Source of the DNA: CAZSLZ01 sp964607865
GTDB lineage: Bacteria > Vulcanimicrobiota > JAJTBE01 > CAZSLZ01
Length of the DNA: 12,475 bases
Direction of reading: 5' to 3'
NCBI GenBank assembly: GCA_964607865.1
Contig: CAZSLZ010000108.1
Location: forward strand, 1-12,475
This document shows positions 6,342 to 12,197 of this stretch, piece by piece; position 1 is the stretch's first letter, and each line of letters starts with the position of its first letter. A program made the translations under genes and the position numbers. The notes beneath the pieces were generated by a model. It ran no database searches. It was not told the origin of the DNA and worked only from the letters and a program-made list of their open reading frames with translations.

Positions 6342-6936
6342 ATGAGTAAGAACGAAACGCCCAAGCAGCGGAAAAGAAGAAAACTGACACCAGAGGAAAA
6401 GGCGCGCAAAGAGGAGAAACGCCAGGCTATCCGGGCAATTATTAATCATTATGGAGTCACCGACCTGAAAAGCCTGATTTTCGCTGTCACGGACCTGATG
6501 AAAGACGTGATCCAGGAATCACTGGAAGCTGAGCTTGATGAGGAGCTGGGTTATTCGAAATACGATTACCGCAACAGGCCTGAAGAAACAACGAACCAGC
6601 GAAACGGCCATTTCAATAAAACCGTGAGGTCATCGGCCGGGCAGTTCGAGCTTTCTGTGCCCCGTGACCGTGAGGGCGAGTGCGAACCAAAGATTGTCAA
6701 AAAGCATCAGCGTGACGTCTCCGAGAATCGAGGACCGGATTCTGTCGAAGTATGCAAAAGGGATGAGCGCCCGGGATATACAGGGGCACATGGAAGAGAT
6801 TTACGGGGTTGAAATGTCCAGGGACATGGTACACCGCATAACCGACAAAATTCTGCCTGTCATCCGGGAATGGCAGGACCATCCCCTTGAACCTGTTTAC
6901 CCCATCGTGTTTATGGACGGGATGGTTTTCAACGTC
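6342..6936 (+). pseudogene. IS256-family transposase, frameshifted and 3'-truncated
   Basis: Translation starts at the ATG at 6342 (MSKNETPKQRKRRKL), eight bases after GGAGG. It carries the family N-terminal region: LEAELDEELGYSKYDYRNR, NQRNGHFNKTVRSSAG and SVPRDREGECEPKIVKKHQRDVS. The reading frame then shifts at about 6720-6727. Removing one base (such as the A at 6724) changes tccgagaatcgag to tccggaatcgag and restores (G)IEDRILSKYAKGMSARDIQ, continuing in frame to about 6936. The match ends just after VFMDG, which holds the first Asp of the DDE catalytic triad, so the other two acidic residues are missing. About 198 codons remain of some 400. It cannot encode an active enzyme. Beyond 6936 the open frame continues to 7017 with unrelated residues. 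Confidence 0.88.
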
Positions 6937-7013
6937 CCAGTTTTGCAAAACCGGTTTCGAATTTGCCACTTTGTTTTGTCTGACAACATTTTATTGTTGG
7001 TTATTAATTTTCA
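6937..7013. other. Junction between the IS remnant and the ankyrin gene, rich in palindromes
   Basis: This 77-base stretch belongs to neither neighbour. It holds a perfect 12-bp palindrome GTTTTGCAAAAC (6940-6951), overlapping AAACCGGTTT (6948-6957), and CAACA/TGTTG (6983-7000 region). The first two resemble terminal repeat material of some insertion sequences, so this may be the scar of a second element that deleted the right half of the IS256 copy. That is a guess. No clear terminator for the ankyrin gene was found. Confidence 0.35.
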
Positions 7014-7793
7014 CTAAACTCGCTCTTTCAAAATATTCAAAATCTGTTCATTTTTACTCTGCCTGGCAGTTTTCAGAGCATCTTCACCTTTTTTATTTTT
7101 AATGTTTACATCGGCGCTGTGTTCAATTAAAATTCGAACCTCTTCAGCATTATTATTCATTACAGCATAAAATAATGGAGTACATCCATTTTCATCTTTA
7201 ACGTTTACCGCTGCGCCTCTGTCAAGTAATATTTTTAACATTTCATCTCTCTGATATGCGGCAGCGAAATGCAGTGGGGTTTTTTCCTGATCGTTCCTGA
7301 TATTTATATCAGCGCCTTTATCCAGCAACAATTTTACTGTATCCTGTTGATCCCATAAAACACCATAATGCAGTGGGGTCCATTCACTGGAATCTTTTGC
7401 GTTGATGTCGGCGCCCTTTTCAACCAACAACTCGGCAATAGCCCTCTGGCGGGTGCTTATAGCAAAATGAAGAGGCGACCATTTATTTATATCTTTGGAA
7501 TTTATATTAATACCCTTCTCCAGAAGCAGTTTTACAATATCGGGAGAGTTTAATTGAACAGCGAGATGTAAGAGATTTGTATCCGAGGAATTGGAAAAAT
7601 TTATATCCGCCTCGCTTTCAATTAAAAATTTGACAGTTTCTATATGGCCATACAATGCAGCCTGGTATAAAGGGGTAACTTCCTTACGCCTGTCCTTTAA
7701 ATTTATTATATCCGGGTTTTCCGAATATACCTCTTTAATGAATTTTAAATCGCCATTCTGGGCAGCTTCAAGTATTTTCCTGGTATCGGTCAT
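7014..7793 (-). CDS. Ankyrin-repeat protein, cytosolic
   Basis: This 259-residue protein consists almost only of ankyrin repeats. A degenerate N-terminal cap (about 4-37, ILEAAQNGDLKFIKEV) precedes six full 33-residue repeats starting TPLYQAA, NLLHLAV, SPLHFAI, TPLHYGV, TPLHFAA and TPLFYAV. A C-terminal cap follows (DALKTARQSKNEQILNIL). Repeats carry the usual 'G-A-D-I-N-x-K-D' turn. No signal peptide or membrane helix is present. Ankyrin stacks bind other proteins, and no enzymatic domain is fused. AAGGAT seven bases before the ATG and an excellent promoter (7835-7863) indicate its own transcription unit. It is a paralogue of the secreted ankyrin protein at 11180-12025. The partner and role are unknown. 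Confidence 0.92.
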   Translation of the reverse strand: MTDTRKILEAAQNGDLKFIKEVYSENPDIINLKDRRKEVTPLYQAALYGHIETVKFLIESEADINFSNSSDTNLLHLAVQLNSPDIVKLLLEKGININSKDINKWSPLHFAISTRQRAIAELLVEKGADINAKDSSEWTPLHYGVLWDQQDTVKLLLDKGADINIRNDQEKTPLHFAAAYQRDEMLKILLDRGAAVNVKDENGCTPLFYAVMNNNAEEVRILIEHSADVNIKNKKGEDALKTARQSKNEQILNILKERV

Positions 7794-7834
7794 AGCTATA
7801 TCCTTTTTTTTAGATGTAAATTGATAACTCCTAT

Positions 7835-7863
7835 ATTATACAACCCGGATTTCAATTCTTCAA
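7835..7863 (-). promoter_or_regulatory. Sigma-70/A-type promoter of the cytosolic ankyrin gene
   Basis: On the minus strand TTGAAG (7863-7858) and a perfect TATAAT (7840-7835) are separated by 17 bases. The predicted start near 7828 leaves a leader of about 35 bases with AAGGAT before the ATG at 7793. This is the best promoter in the window. Confidence 0.75.
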
Positions 7864-7942
7864 CCTGGTGCAGAAATATTTTTATAGTTTAGATTAATGC
7901 TTTAAGCTTAAGAATATAACCTTCCAGGGTATTATTTTAATT

Positions 7943-7954
7943 GACAATATTGTC
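7943..7954. repeat. Perfect 12-bp palindrome between two ankyrin genes
   Basis: GACAATATTGTC is self-complementary and lies about 80 bases upstream of the ankyrin promoter and 41 bases after the neighbouring gene's stop. It has no T-run, so it is not a typical terminator. It could be a binding site for a dimeric regulator; its role is not shown. Confidence 0.3.
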
Positions 7955-7995
7955 TAGAATTTATTGAAATAATTTCTTTTATTTATTTGAGCTCA

Positions 7996-9051
7996 CTACT
8001 TTACTCCACCATGTTTTCTCAAAATTACAGAAATACTGCCGTGGTGAAACAGTTCAGCCCAATACAGCGAAGTATATCCCCTGTAATCTTTCGCGTTTAT
8101 CGGTATTTGCCCTTCTTTGAGCAACATCTGTAAAAGGCTTTCGTTGCTTGCCATTACCGCAGCATGAAGCGGTGTTTCATTTTTCTGGTTAACCACATGC
8201 TGTTCTATTCCCATATCAATCAGAAATTTTACCGAAGCAATATCTGATATATCGGTCAACAGGTGCAGCAAGGATTCACTATTTTCATTTTTCCAGTTAA
8301 TGTTTGCTCCCTGGTTAATCAGAATCTTTACAATATCAAATCTATTTGTCTTCAGAGCTTTCATCAGTGGAGTTTCTTCACTGTCGGGATTCATTTTGTC
8401 AAGATCTGTGGAAACCCTGGCAATCAGTTCAGCAATAACTTTTCTGCCTGCGCTTACAGCTTGGAATAAAGGGGTTTCACCATTTTTGTTGAGCAAATTC
8501 AAATTTGTTATTTTACAAAGTTTTTCCACCATGGTTTCATTATTGAATAAAACTGCTGTATGAAGCGGAGTATTACCCCGAAAGTCCTGCAGGTTAACAT
8601 TGGCATTCCTTCGAAGAAACAGATCCAGAACTTCTGGTTTATTTTGTTCTACAGCAACATGCAAGGGAGTTCTCTGAAGCAGATCGGTAAAATTAACAAA
8701 AGAGAGGTCTTGCTCCAGTAACTGTTCTAATTCAGGAAGTAAACCGTTTAAAAGAAGATATTCTATTTTTTTCAGTTTCCTTTCTTCGAATTCAGGAATT
8801 TCAATGCGGGCAATAACAGCCAGAGATTTCAGAAGTTTGTTCAGATCCTGTTCTTTAATATATTGATAATAAAGATCCAGGTTTTTTAATACACAGGGTA
8901 CGCATAAATGCTTCTCAAATTCTTTTATAATGGAAATAAAGAAATAATCATCTTCTGCAATTCTGGAACCACATTTATTGCATTTGTGGCTCATATTTGC
9001 AGAGAAAAGATACAAATAACCGGTTTGGTAAGAAAAAAGTTCTTCGCTCAT
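7996..9051 (-). CDS. Ankyrin-repeat protein with N-terminal four-cysteine zinc-binding-like module
   Basis: The protein has 351 residues. Residues 24-53 hold C24-x2-C27 ... C50-x2-C53 (CNKC and CVPC), which suggests a treble-clef or ribbon-type zinc site. A helical linker (about 54-95) follows. From about 96 to the end there are ankyrin repeats: a cap, then units starting TPLHVAV, TPLHTAV, TPLFQAV, TPLMKAL, SLLHLLT, TPLHAAV and TSLYWAE. No signal peptide is seen. The ATG at 9051 shares its A with the TGA stop of the upstream gene (TGATG) and has no good ribosome binding site of its own, so it is probably translated by coupling. An internal Met20 just before the cysteines is a less likely start. 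Function is unknown; the architecture suggests a protein- or nucleic-acid-binding adaptor. Confidence 0.88.
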   Translation of the reverse strand: MSEELFSYQTGYLYLFSANMSHKCNKCGSRIAEDDYFFISIIKEFEKHLCVPCVLKNLDLYYQYIKEQDLNKLLKSLAVIARIEIPEFEERKLKKIEYLLLNGLLPELEQLLEQDLSFVNFTDLLQRTPLHVAVEQNKPEVLDLFLRRNANVNLQDFRGNTPLHTAVLFNNETMVEKLCKITNLNLLNKNGETPLFQAVSAGRKVIAELIARVSTDLDKMNPDSEETPLMKALKTNRFDIVKILINQGANINWKNENSESLLHLLTDISDIASVKFLIDMGIEQHVVNQKNETPLHAAVMASNESLLQMLLKEGQIPINAKDYRGYTSLYWAELFHHGSISVILRKHGGVK

Positions 9052-9758
9052 CAGTCTGTCAATTTTTTCAATGAGCTGGTTGGATTGAAATAGTTCTTCA
9101 ACTTTGCGTATGGAATCGTTACCGCCTGGATTCCTTCAACATAGGGGGCTAATTGATATGGAGGAAAAACAAACACCATACCTTCTTCTGATAAGTAGAA
9201 TAAATTGAAGTTCTGTTTGTCAGGGGCTGCGCCCTGTTTCAAATAATCTTTGTCCCTGAGTTTCCTTGCCAGGTGTTCTATGGTATATCGAGATAAATAA
9301 TCCAGATAATCAGAGCCTGGCAGAAAAATATCATCCTGTTTAAGCTGTTTACCGGTATTGGTATCAAATATATAGGTTTCGAGGACCGGCATACCATGGG
9401 CGCCTCCCATATAAGCATATCCTGTGTAAGTTACCGATAACAAACCATGTTGATAGTATTTCAAATGAGGCGACAGGGACAGCATCCAGGGATTAAAAAA
9501 ATCCCCTGAACTTTCAGCTTCCTTCAGTTCAGTTTTATATTCATGTATGAAGTCGGTGACAAAATATTTAAGGGTGTTATTTATTCTTTGCCTTGCCTGT
9601 GGGTTTTCGATGTTTTTTATTTCCATGTAACTGGTTTCAATTTCAAGATTTTTCATCTTTTCGTTTATTTCATGGGTTTGCACATCTAAAATATCACCGG
9701 CAAAGACCGGAGAAAGGCAGGACGCCATAATCAATACTGTAATAATAAAATTTTTCAT
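9051..9758 (-). CDS. Secreted DUF3298/DUF4163-like protein (RsiV/PdaC C-terminal type)
   Basis: This 235-residue protein has a signal peptide (MKNFIITVLIMASCLSPVFA, cleavage after VFA at residue 20). Cys14 in MASC is a weak lipobox, so a lipoprotein is a less likely alternative. The mature part has LSVTYTGYAYMGGAHGMP, TYIFDTNTGKQLKQDDIF, then FYLSEEGMVFVFPPYQLAPY and AVTIPYAKLKNYF. This combination (GGAH, 'FD..TGK.L...D.F', 'F.PY..APY..G', 'IPY..L') is typical of the DUF3298 domain found in the anti-sigma factor RsiV and next to deacetylase PdaC. No deacetylase domain or transmembrane anchor is present. AGGAGG lies seven bases before the ATG. The next gene is coupled through TGATG, so a secreted protein and a cytosolic ankyrin adaptor are made from one message. 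Confidence 0.83.
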   Translation of the reverse strand: MKNFIITVLIMASCLSPVFAGDILDVQTHEINEKMKNLEIETSYMEIKNIENPQARQRINNTLKYFVTDFIHEYKTELKEAESSGDFFNPWMLSLSPHLKYYQHGLLSVTYTGYAYMGGAHGMPVLETYIFDTNTGKQLKQDDIFLPGSDYLDYLSRYTIEHLARKLRDKDYLKQGAAPDKQNFNLFYLSEEGMVFVFPPYQLAPYVEGIQAVTIPYAKLKNYFNPTSSLKKLTD

Positions 9759-9862
9759 ATACTAAACCTCCTGTTTAATTTTTCAAGAAACCAATCATGC
9801 TTCCTTCCGTAGAACCTGATATTTAAAAGTTTAAGTGAAGTGAAAATTCATTCCATAAAAAA

Positions 9863-9889
9863 AGATGAACTATTATTCATCTAAGTGTT
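9863..9889 (-). terminator. Rho-independent terminator after the broken pseudopilin
   Basis: AGATGAA (9863-9869) and TTCATCT (9876-9882) form a 7-bp stem with a six-base loop. On the minus strand they are followed by a run of T's (opposite the A-run at 9857-9863). The stem is AT-rich, so efficiency is uncertain. It lies about 90 bases past the pseudopilin stop and upstream of the DUF3298-like gene. Confidence 0.55.
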
Positions 9890-9969
9890 TATTGTATTAT
9901 CAAAACTCAAATAACCCGGTATTATTTCCTTTGTTCAAATTTACCGGTTTCATTTATCAAAGATTAGAA

Positions 9970-10431
9970 TTAATCTCCAGGCCACCAGCCATGCCAATTC
10001 CAGCCGGCGCTGTTCCATTCGTCCCATTCCAGGCCCCAGCCCCAGCCATAATGTCTTCTTAAAACATCCTGGTGTGCAAAACCGCTATCACACCATACCA
10101 GGTAACCATTTCCCCAATCGGAGTTTTCTGTCCAGATATAATAATTATTCCATAGAGGATCAGCCGCCGGACAGGTAGGTACTGTTGTAATATACTCAGG
10201 ATGAAGCCTGGATTCTTCAACTCTGGAACCACCCCAGAATCCTTTTTCAAAACCACCATAATCTACATCGTACATTTTTTAAGCTGTGACTATTGCCTGT
10301 ATGCTTGACATGCAGGCAGTCAGATGGGCTTGCTCCCGAGCAGCCTTAAGATTAGGAATCATAATAGCAGAAAGTATGGAAATAACCTATATAACAACCA
10401 TCAGCTCGATAAGAGTAAATTCTTTTTTCAC
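9970..10431 (-). pseudogene. Type IV pseudopilin-like gene with two in-frame stops
   Basis: The frame starts at a GTG (10431-10429) after AAGGGGTGA and reads MKKEFTLIELMVVI, a prepilin N-terminus. Codon 15 is TAG (10389-10387). The same frame then continues VISILSAIMIPNLKAAREQ to TAA at codon 51 (10281-10279). It stays open for a further 101 codons to the stop at 9970. The Gly normally at -1 of the cleavage site is Glu (KKE^FTLIE), and the prepilin peptidase usually requires that Gly. The C-terminal 100 residues hold about 13 tryptophans and share PTCPAA, a WC and AH-x-D with the intact pseudopilin at 10555-11040, so the two are paralogues. Other genes here end normally in TAG and TAA, so recoding is unlikely. 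Two nonsense changes plus the lost Gly indicate decay. Confidence 0.8.
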
Positions 10432-10504
10432 AATGTCACCCCTTATTGATTATTGTATCATAAAAAGAATAAAAAAAAGTGATCTGGGTTACATTTTTTT
10501 CCAA

Positions 10505-10528
10505 TAAAAAAACAGGCATAAACCTGTT
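10505..10528 (-). terminator. Rho-independent terminator after the intact pseudopilin
   Basis: AACAGG (10511-10516) pairs with CCTGTT (10523-10528) around a six-base loop. On the minus strand the stem runs into TTTTTTT (opposite 10506-10512). It lies 27 bases beyond the stop at 10555 and separates the two pseudopilin genes. Confidence 0.75.
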
Positions 10529-10534
10529 CATCGA

Positions 10535-10568
10535 TTTTTATTCAATCATCGTTTTTATTCAATCACCG
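10535..10568. repeat. Tandem duplication of the pseudopilin 3' end
   Basis: TTTTTATTCAATCA occurs at 10535-10548 and again at 10552-10565, each followed by tCG or cCG, a 17-base unit in tandem. The right copy contains the stop codon and last two codons of the pseudopilin gene; the left copy repeats them outside the gene. It is a recent slippage-type duplication with no effect on the protein. Confidence 0.7.
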
Positions 10569-11040
10569 ATTCCACACCTTCGGGTTGCCACCCCCCGGCA
10601 GTTACGTATTCATTCTGGATGCAACTCCATTGAGGGCCTCCCCCCATGCTGTAATCGGTAACCTGCATCATTATATCGTCATGGGCATTCCAGTTTCCAC
10701 ACCAGATATATACTTCCTGAGAACTGGGATATACGTTTGCCTTAATAAAATATTCGTTGAGGGTGGAGGTTGCGGCAGGGCACGTTGGATTCACCGAAAC
10801 ATAATTGGGGAAAAGAGCTGTATCTTTAATATAATTATTGAATACATAAGTACCACTGTTATCATTGGTGTACATTTCAAATGCAGTAGATAATAAGCGA
10901 ATATTTTCCATGCATGCGCGTAGCTTGGAAACTGCCAGAGCATGTGAAATGCTGGGAATAACGATTGAAGCTAGAATAGTAACAATCGCTATAACCACCA
11001 TCAATTCAATGATAGTCATTCCTTTTCTTTTTCTTTTCAT
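10555..11040 (-). CDS. Type IV pseudopilin-like protein (prepilin cleavage motif)
   Basis: The protein has 161 residues. MKRKRKG^MTIIELMVVIAIVTILASIVIPSI shows a basic leader, Gly at -1, Glu at +5 of the mature protein, and the hydrophobic N-terminal helix of class III-type prepilins. The prepilin peptidase should cut after Gly7 and methylate Met8. The mature part has an ENIRLLSTAFEMYTNDN helix. A C-terminal domain follows with PTCPAA, VYIWCGNWNAHDD and GGPQWSCIQNEYV; three cysteines (in CPAA, IWCG, WSCI) could form a disulfide. It probably belongs to a type IV pilus or type II secretion-like machine encoded elsewhere, since no assembly ATPase or peptidase is here. The ribosome binding site (GGAG about 12 bases upstream) is distant. 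It has its own promoter-like sequence and terminator. Confidence 0.87.
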   Translation of the reverse strand: MKRKRKGMTIIELMVVIAIVTILASIVIPSISHALAVSKLRACMENIRLLSTAFEMYTNDNSGTYVFNNYIKDTALFPNYVSVNPTCPAATSTLNEYFIKANVYPSSQEVYIWCGNWNAHDDIMMQVTDYSMGGGPQWSCIQNEYVTAGGWQPEGVESVIE

Positions 11041-11116
11041 TACAAGTCTTCACTCCAGGTATTCAAGCCCGTTGAGTTAATTATATTTATCTGCTCTCTC
11101 ATCTATCTTCCCTATA

Positions 11117-11125
11117 ATTATAACA
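11117..11125 (-). promoter_or_regulatory. Extended -10 promoter of the intact pseudopilin
   Basis: On the minus strand TGTTATAAT (11125-11117) is an extended -10 element. The bases 17 upstream (TTTATT) match the -35 consensus poorly, as is common for extended -10 promoters. It lies about 75 bases before the ATG at 11040. Confidence 0.45.
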
Positions 11126-11179
11126 TAATATTATTTAAAAATAAAGTGATTTTTATCATGATTAGTAAATATAAAATTC

Positions 11180-12025
11180 CTACCTGGCTCCGTGTTTTTT
11201 CAGAACCTCCACAGCCTGCTTGTTTCCTCTTGTTCTTGCAACTTCCAGAGGCGTGGCATCAAATTTGTCCTTTATATTCACTTTTGCCCCGTTATCAATC
11301 AGAATTCTTATAATTTGAAAATAATTCTTCGCAGCAGCTTCATGCAACGGTGACCAGCCATCCAAATCCCTGGTATTCACCTTTGCCTTATTTGCCAGAA
11401 GCAGTTTTATAATTTCCATGTTTTTCTGGCTTACAGCATGGTACAAAGGCGTTTTTCCCGTAGAATCCTTTCGGTTAAGTTTAGCCCCTTTTTTTGCTAA
11501 TAAACTGCATGTTTTAGTGTTATCATTAAAAACACAAAGATGAAGAGGAGTGTATTTATCTCCATCGCGCTCATCCACATTTGCACCAAGGTTGATCAAT
11601 ACCCGCGCCACATCAGGGTGTTTCTGAACAATTGCAATATGTAGCGGAGTGTTTCCGTTGGAATCTCTGCTTTCCAAATTTGCGCCCTGATGAACAAGAT
11701 ATTTTATCGTATCAACTTTTTTTCCTCTGACAGCTACATGCAGGGGAGTTTCCATACTTGAAGTTTTACTGTTAATATCTGCGCCTTTAGACAAAAGAAA
11801 CTTGATAATATCGTTTTCGCCCAGGAAAGCTGCCCAGTGCAATGGGGTATAACTGAATTTTGAATCTTTCACCTTAATAAGGGAGGGGTCTGCATTTACA
11901 AGTTCCTTCACCCTGCCCAGGTTTCTCTGGGCAACTGCATCGTGAATTTCTGCTGCTGAAACCGCTTTATTTAAATTAATTAATAAAAATAACAATGCCA
12001 GGAGTAATAATAATAGTTTCTTCAC
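11180..12025 (-). CDS. Secreted ankyrin-repeat protein
   Basis: The GTG at 12025 follows AGGAGG by six bases and gives 281 residues. A leucine-rich signal peptide (residues 1-24, ending AVSA before Ala25) has no lipobox Cys, so the protein is exported and released, or stays in the periplasm/wall if the cell has one. A capping repeat (AEIHDAVAQRNLGRVKELV) precedes six full ankyrin repeats starting TPLHWAA, TPLHVAV, TPLHIAI, TPLHLCV, TPLYHAV and SPLHEAA. A C-terminal cap follows (TPLEVARTRGNKQAVEVLKKHG). Only the fourth repeat has a Cys pair (LCV, TCS). It resembles the cytosolic ankyrin protein at 7014-7793 in repeat phrasing but is targeted outside the cytoplasm. Secreted ankyrin proteins often bind host, prey or neighbouring-cell proteins, but there is no direct evidence of that here. 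Confidence 0.92.
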   Translation of the reverse strand: MKKLLLLLLALLFLLINLNKAVSAAEIHDAVAQRNLGRVKELVNADPSLIKVKDSKFSYTPLHWAAFLGENDIIKFLLSKGADINSKTSSMETPLHVAVRGKKVDTIKYLVHQGANLESRDSNGNTPLHIAIVQKHPDVARVLINLGANVDERDGDKYTPLHLCVFNDNTKTCSLLAKKGAKLNRKDSTGKTPLYHAVSQKNMEIIKLLLANKAKVNTRDLDGWSPLHEAAAKNYFQIIRILIDNGAKVNIKDKFDATPLEVARTRGNKQAVEVLKKHGAR

Positions 12026-12084
12026 TCTTGCCTCCTACTTTCTTCTGAATTTCTGGTTATCCAAAAATAGTAAAAATTCCTCTA

Positions 12085-12114
12085 TATATATGAAAGATCG
12101 CAAAAGGTTAACAA
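12085..12114 (-). promoter_or_regulatory. Candidate promoter of the secreted ankyrin gene
   Basis: On the minus strand TTGTTA (12114-12109) and TATATA (12090-12085) are separated by 18 bases, about 60 bases before the GTG start. A second weaker choice uses TTGACT (12144-12139). The region is AT-rich, so the choice is uncertain. Confidence 0.4.
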
Positions 12115-12161
12115 TTTATTCAAATTTATCTTTAAAATAGTCAAAGGTATTAATAAAGTAT

Positions 12162-12167
12162 TATAAT
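12162..12167 (+). promoter_or_regulatory. -10 element of the PEP-synthase-like gene
   Basis: A perfect TATAAT lies 30 bases before the ATG at 12198. The best upstream hexamer, TAGTCA (12138-12143, 18-base spacer), matches four of six bases. It overlaps the TTGACT on the other strand, so the divergent promoters may share a region. Confidence 0.45.
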
Positions 12168-12197
12168 GAAAAGAAAAATTTGGCTTAAAGTATTATT

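Larger units (their letters stand above)
6274..6936 (+). mobile_element. IS256-family insertion sequence remnant, left half only
   Basis: The left end appears to start at about 6274 with CTGTCATAAAAATTGTGTAA, which resembles IS256-family terminal repeats as I remember them. Next come a leader hairpin and the transposase frame. Similarity to the transposase stops at about 6936 (YPIVFMDGMVFNV), roughly half of the usual length of about 400 codons. No matching right-hand terminal repeat (TTACACAATTTTTATGACAG) appears before the next gene. The element inserted directly after the PBP stop and later lost its right part. The exact left boundary is uncertain by a few bases, and no target duplication can be tested without the right end. 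Confidence 0.7.

Noticed and set aside
6283..6449. A minus-strand open frame across the IS leader and PBP end
   Set aside because: It is antisense to the transposase start, lacks a ribosome binding site, and its sequence has no family features.
7941..7970. TTGACA at 7941-7946 as a plus-strand promoter
   Set aside because: No acceptable -10 element 16-18 bases downstream and no plus-strand gene follows; it is part of the palindrome.
7960..7981. Near-palindrome AGAATTTATT/AATAATTTCT as a terminator for the zinc/ankyrin gene
   Set aside because: The loop is too small, the stem is all A/T with a mismatch, and the minus strand has no T-run after it.
10279..10389. Recoding of UAG/UAA as sense codons in the broken pseudopilin
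   Set aside because: Intact genes in the same window end at TAG (cytosolic ankyrin, zinc/ankyrin) and TAA (sirtuin, tatA, intact pseudopilin) exactly where their domains end, and the lost Gly at the cleavage site also points to decay.
9865..10893. Plus-strand open frames opposite the pseudopilins
   Set aside because: They have no ribosome binding sites, no recognisable motifs and are the reverse of clear minus-strand pilin frames.
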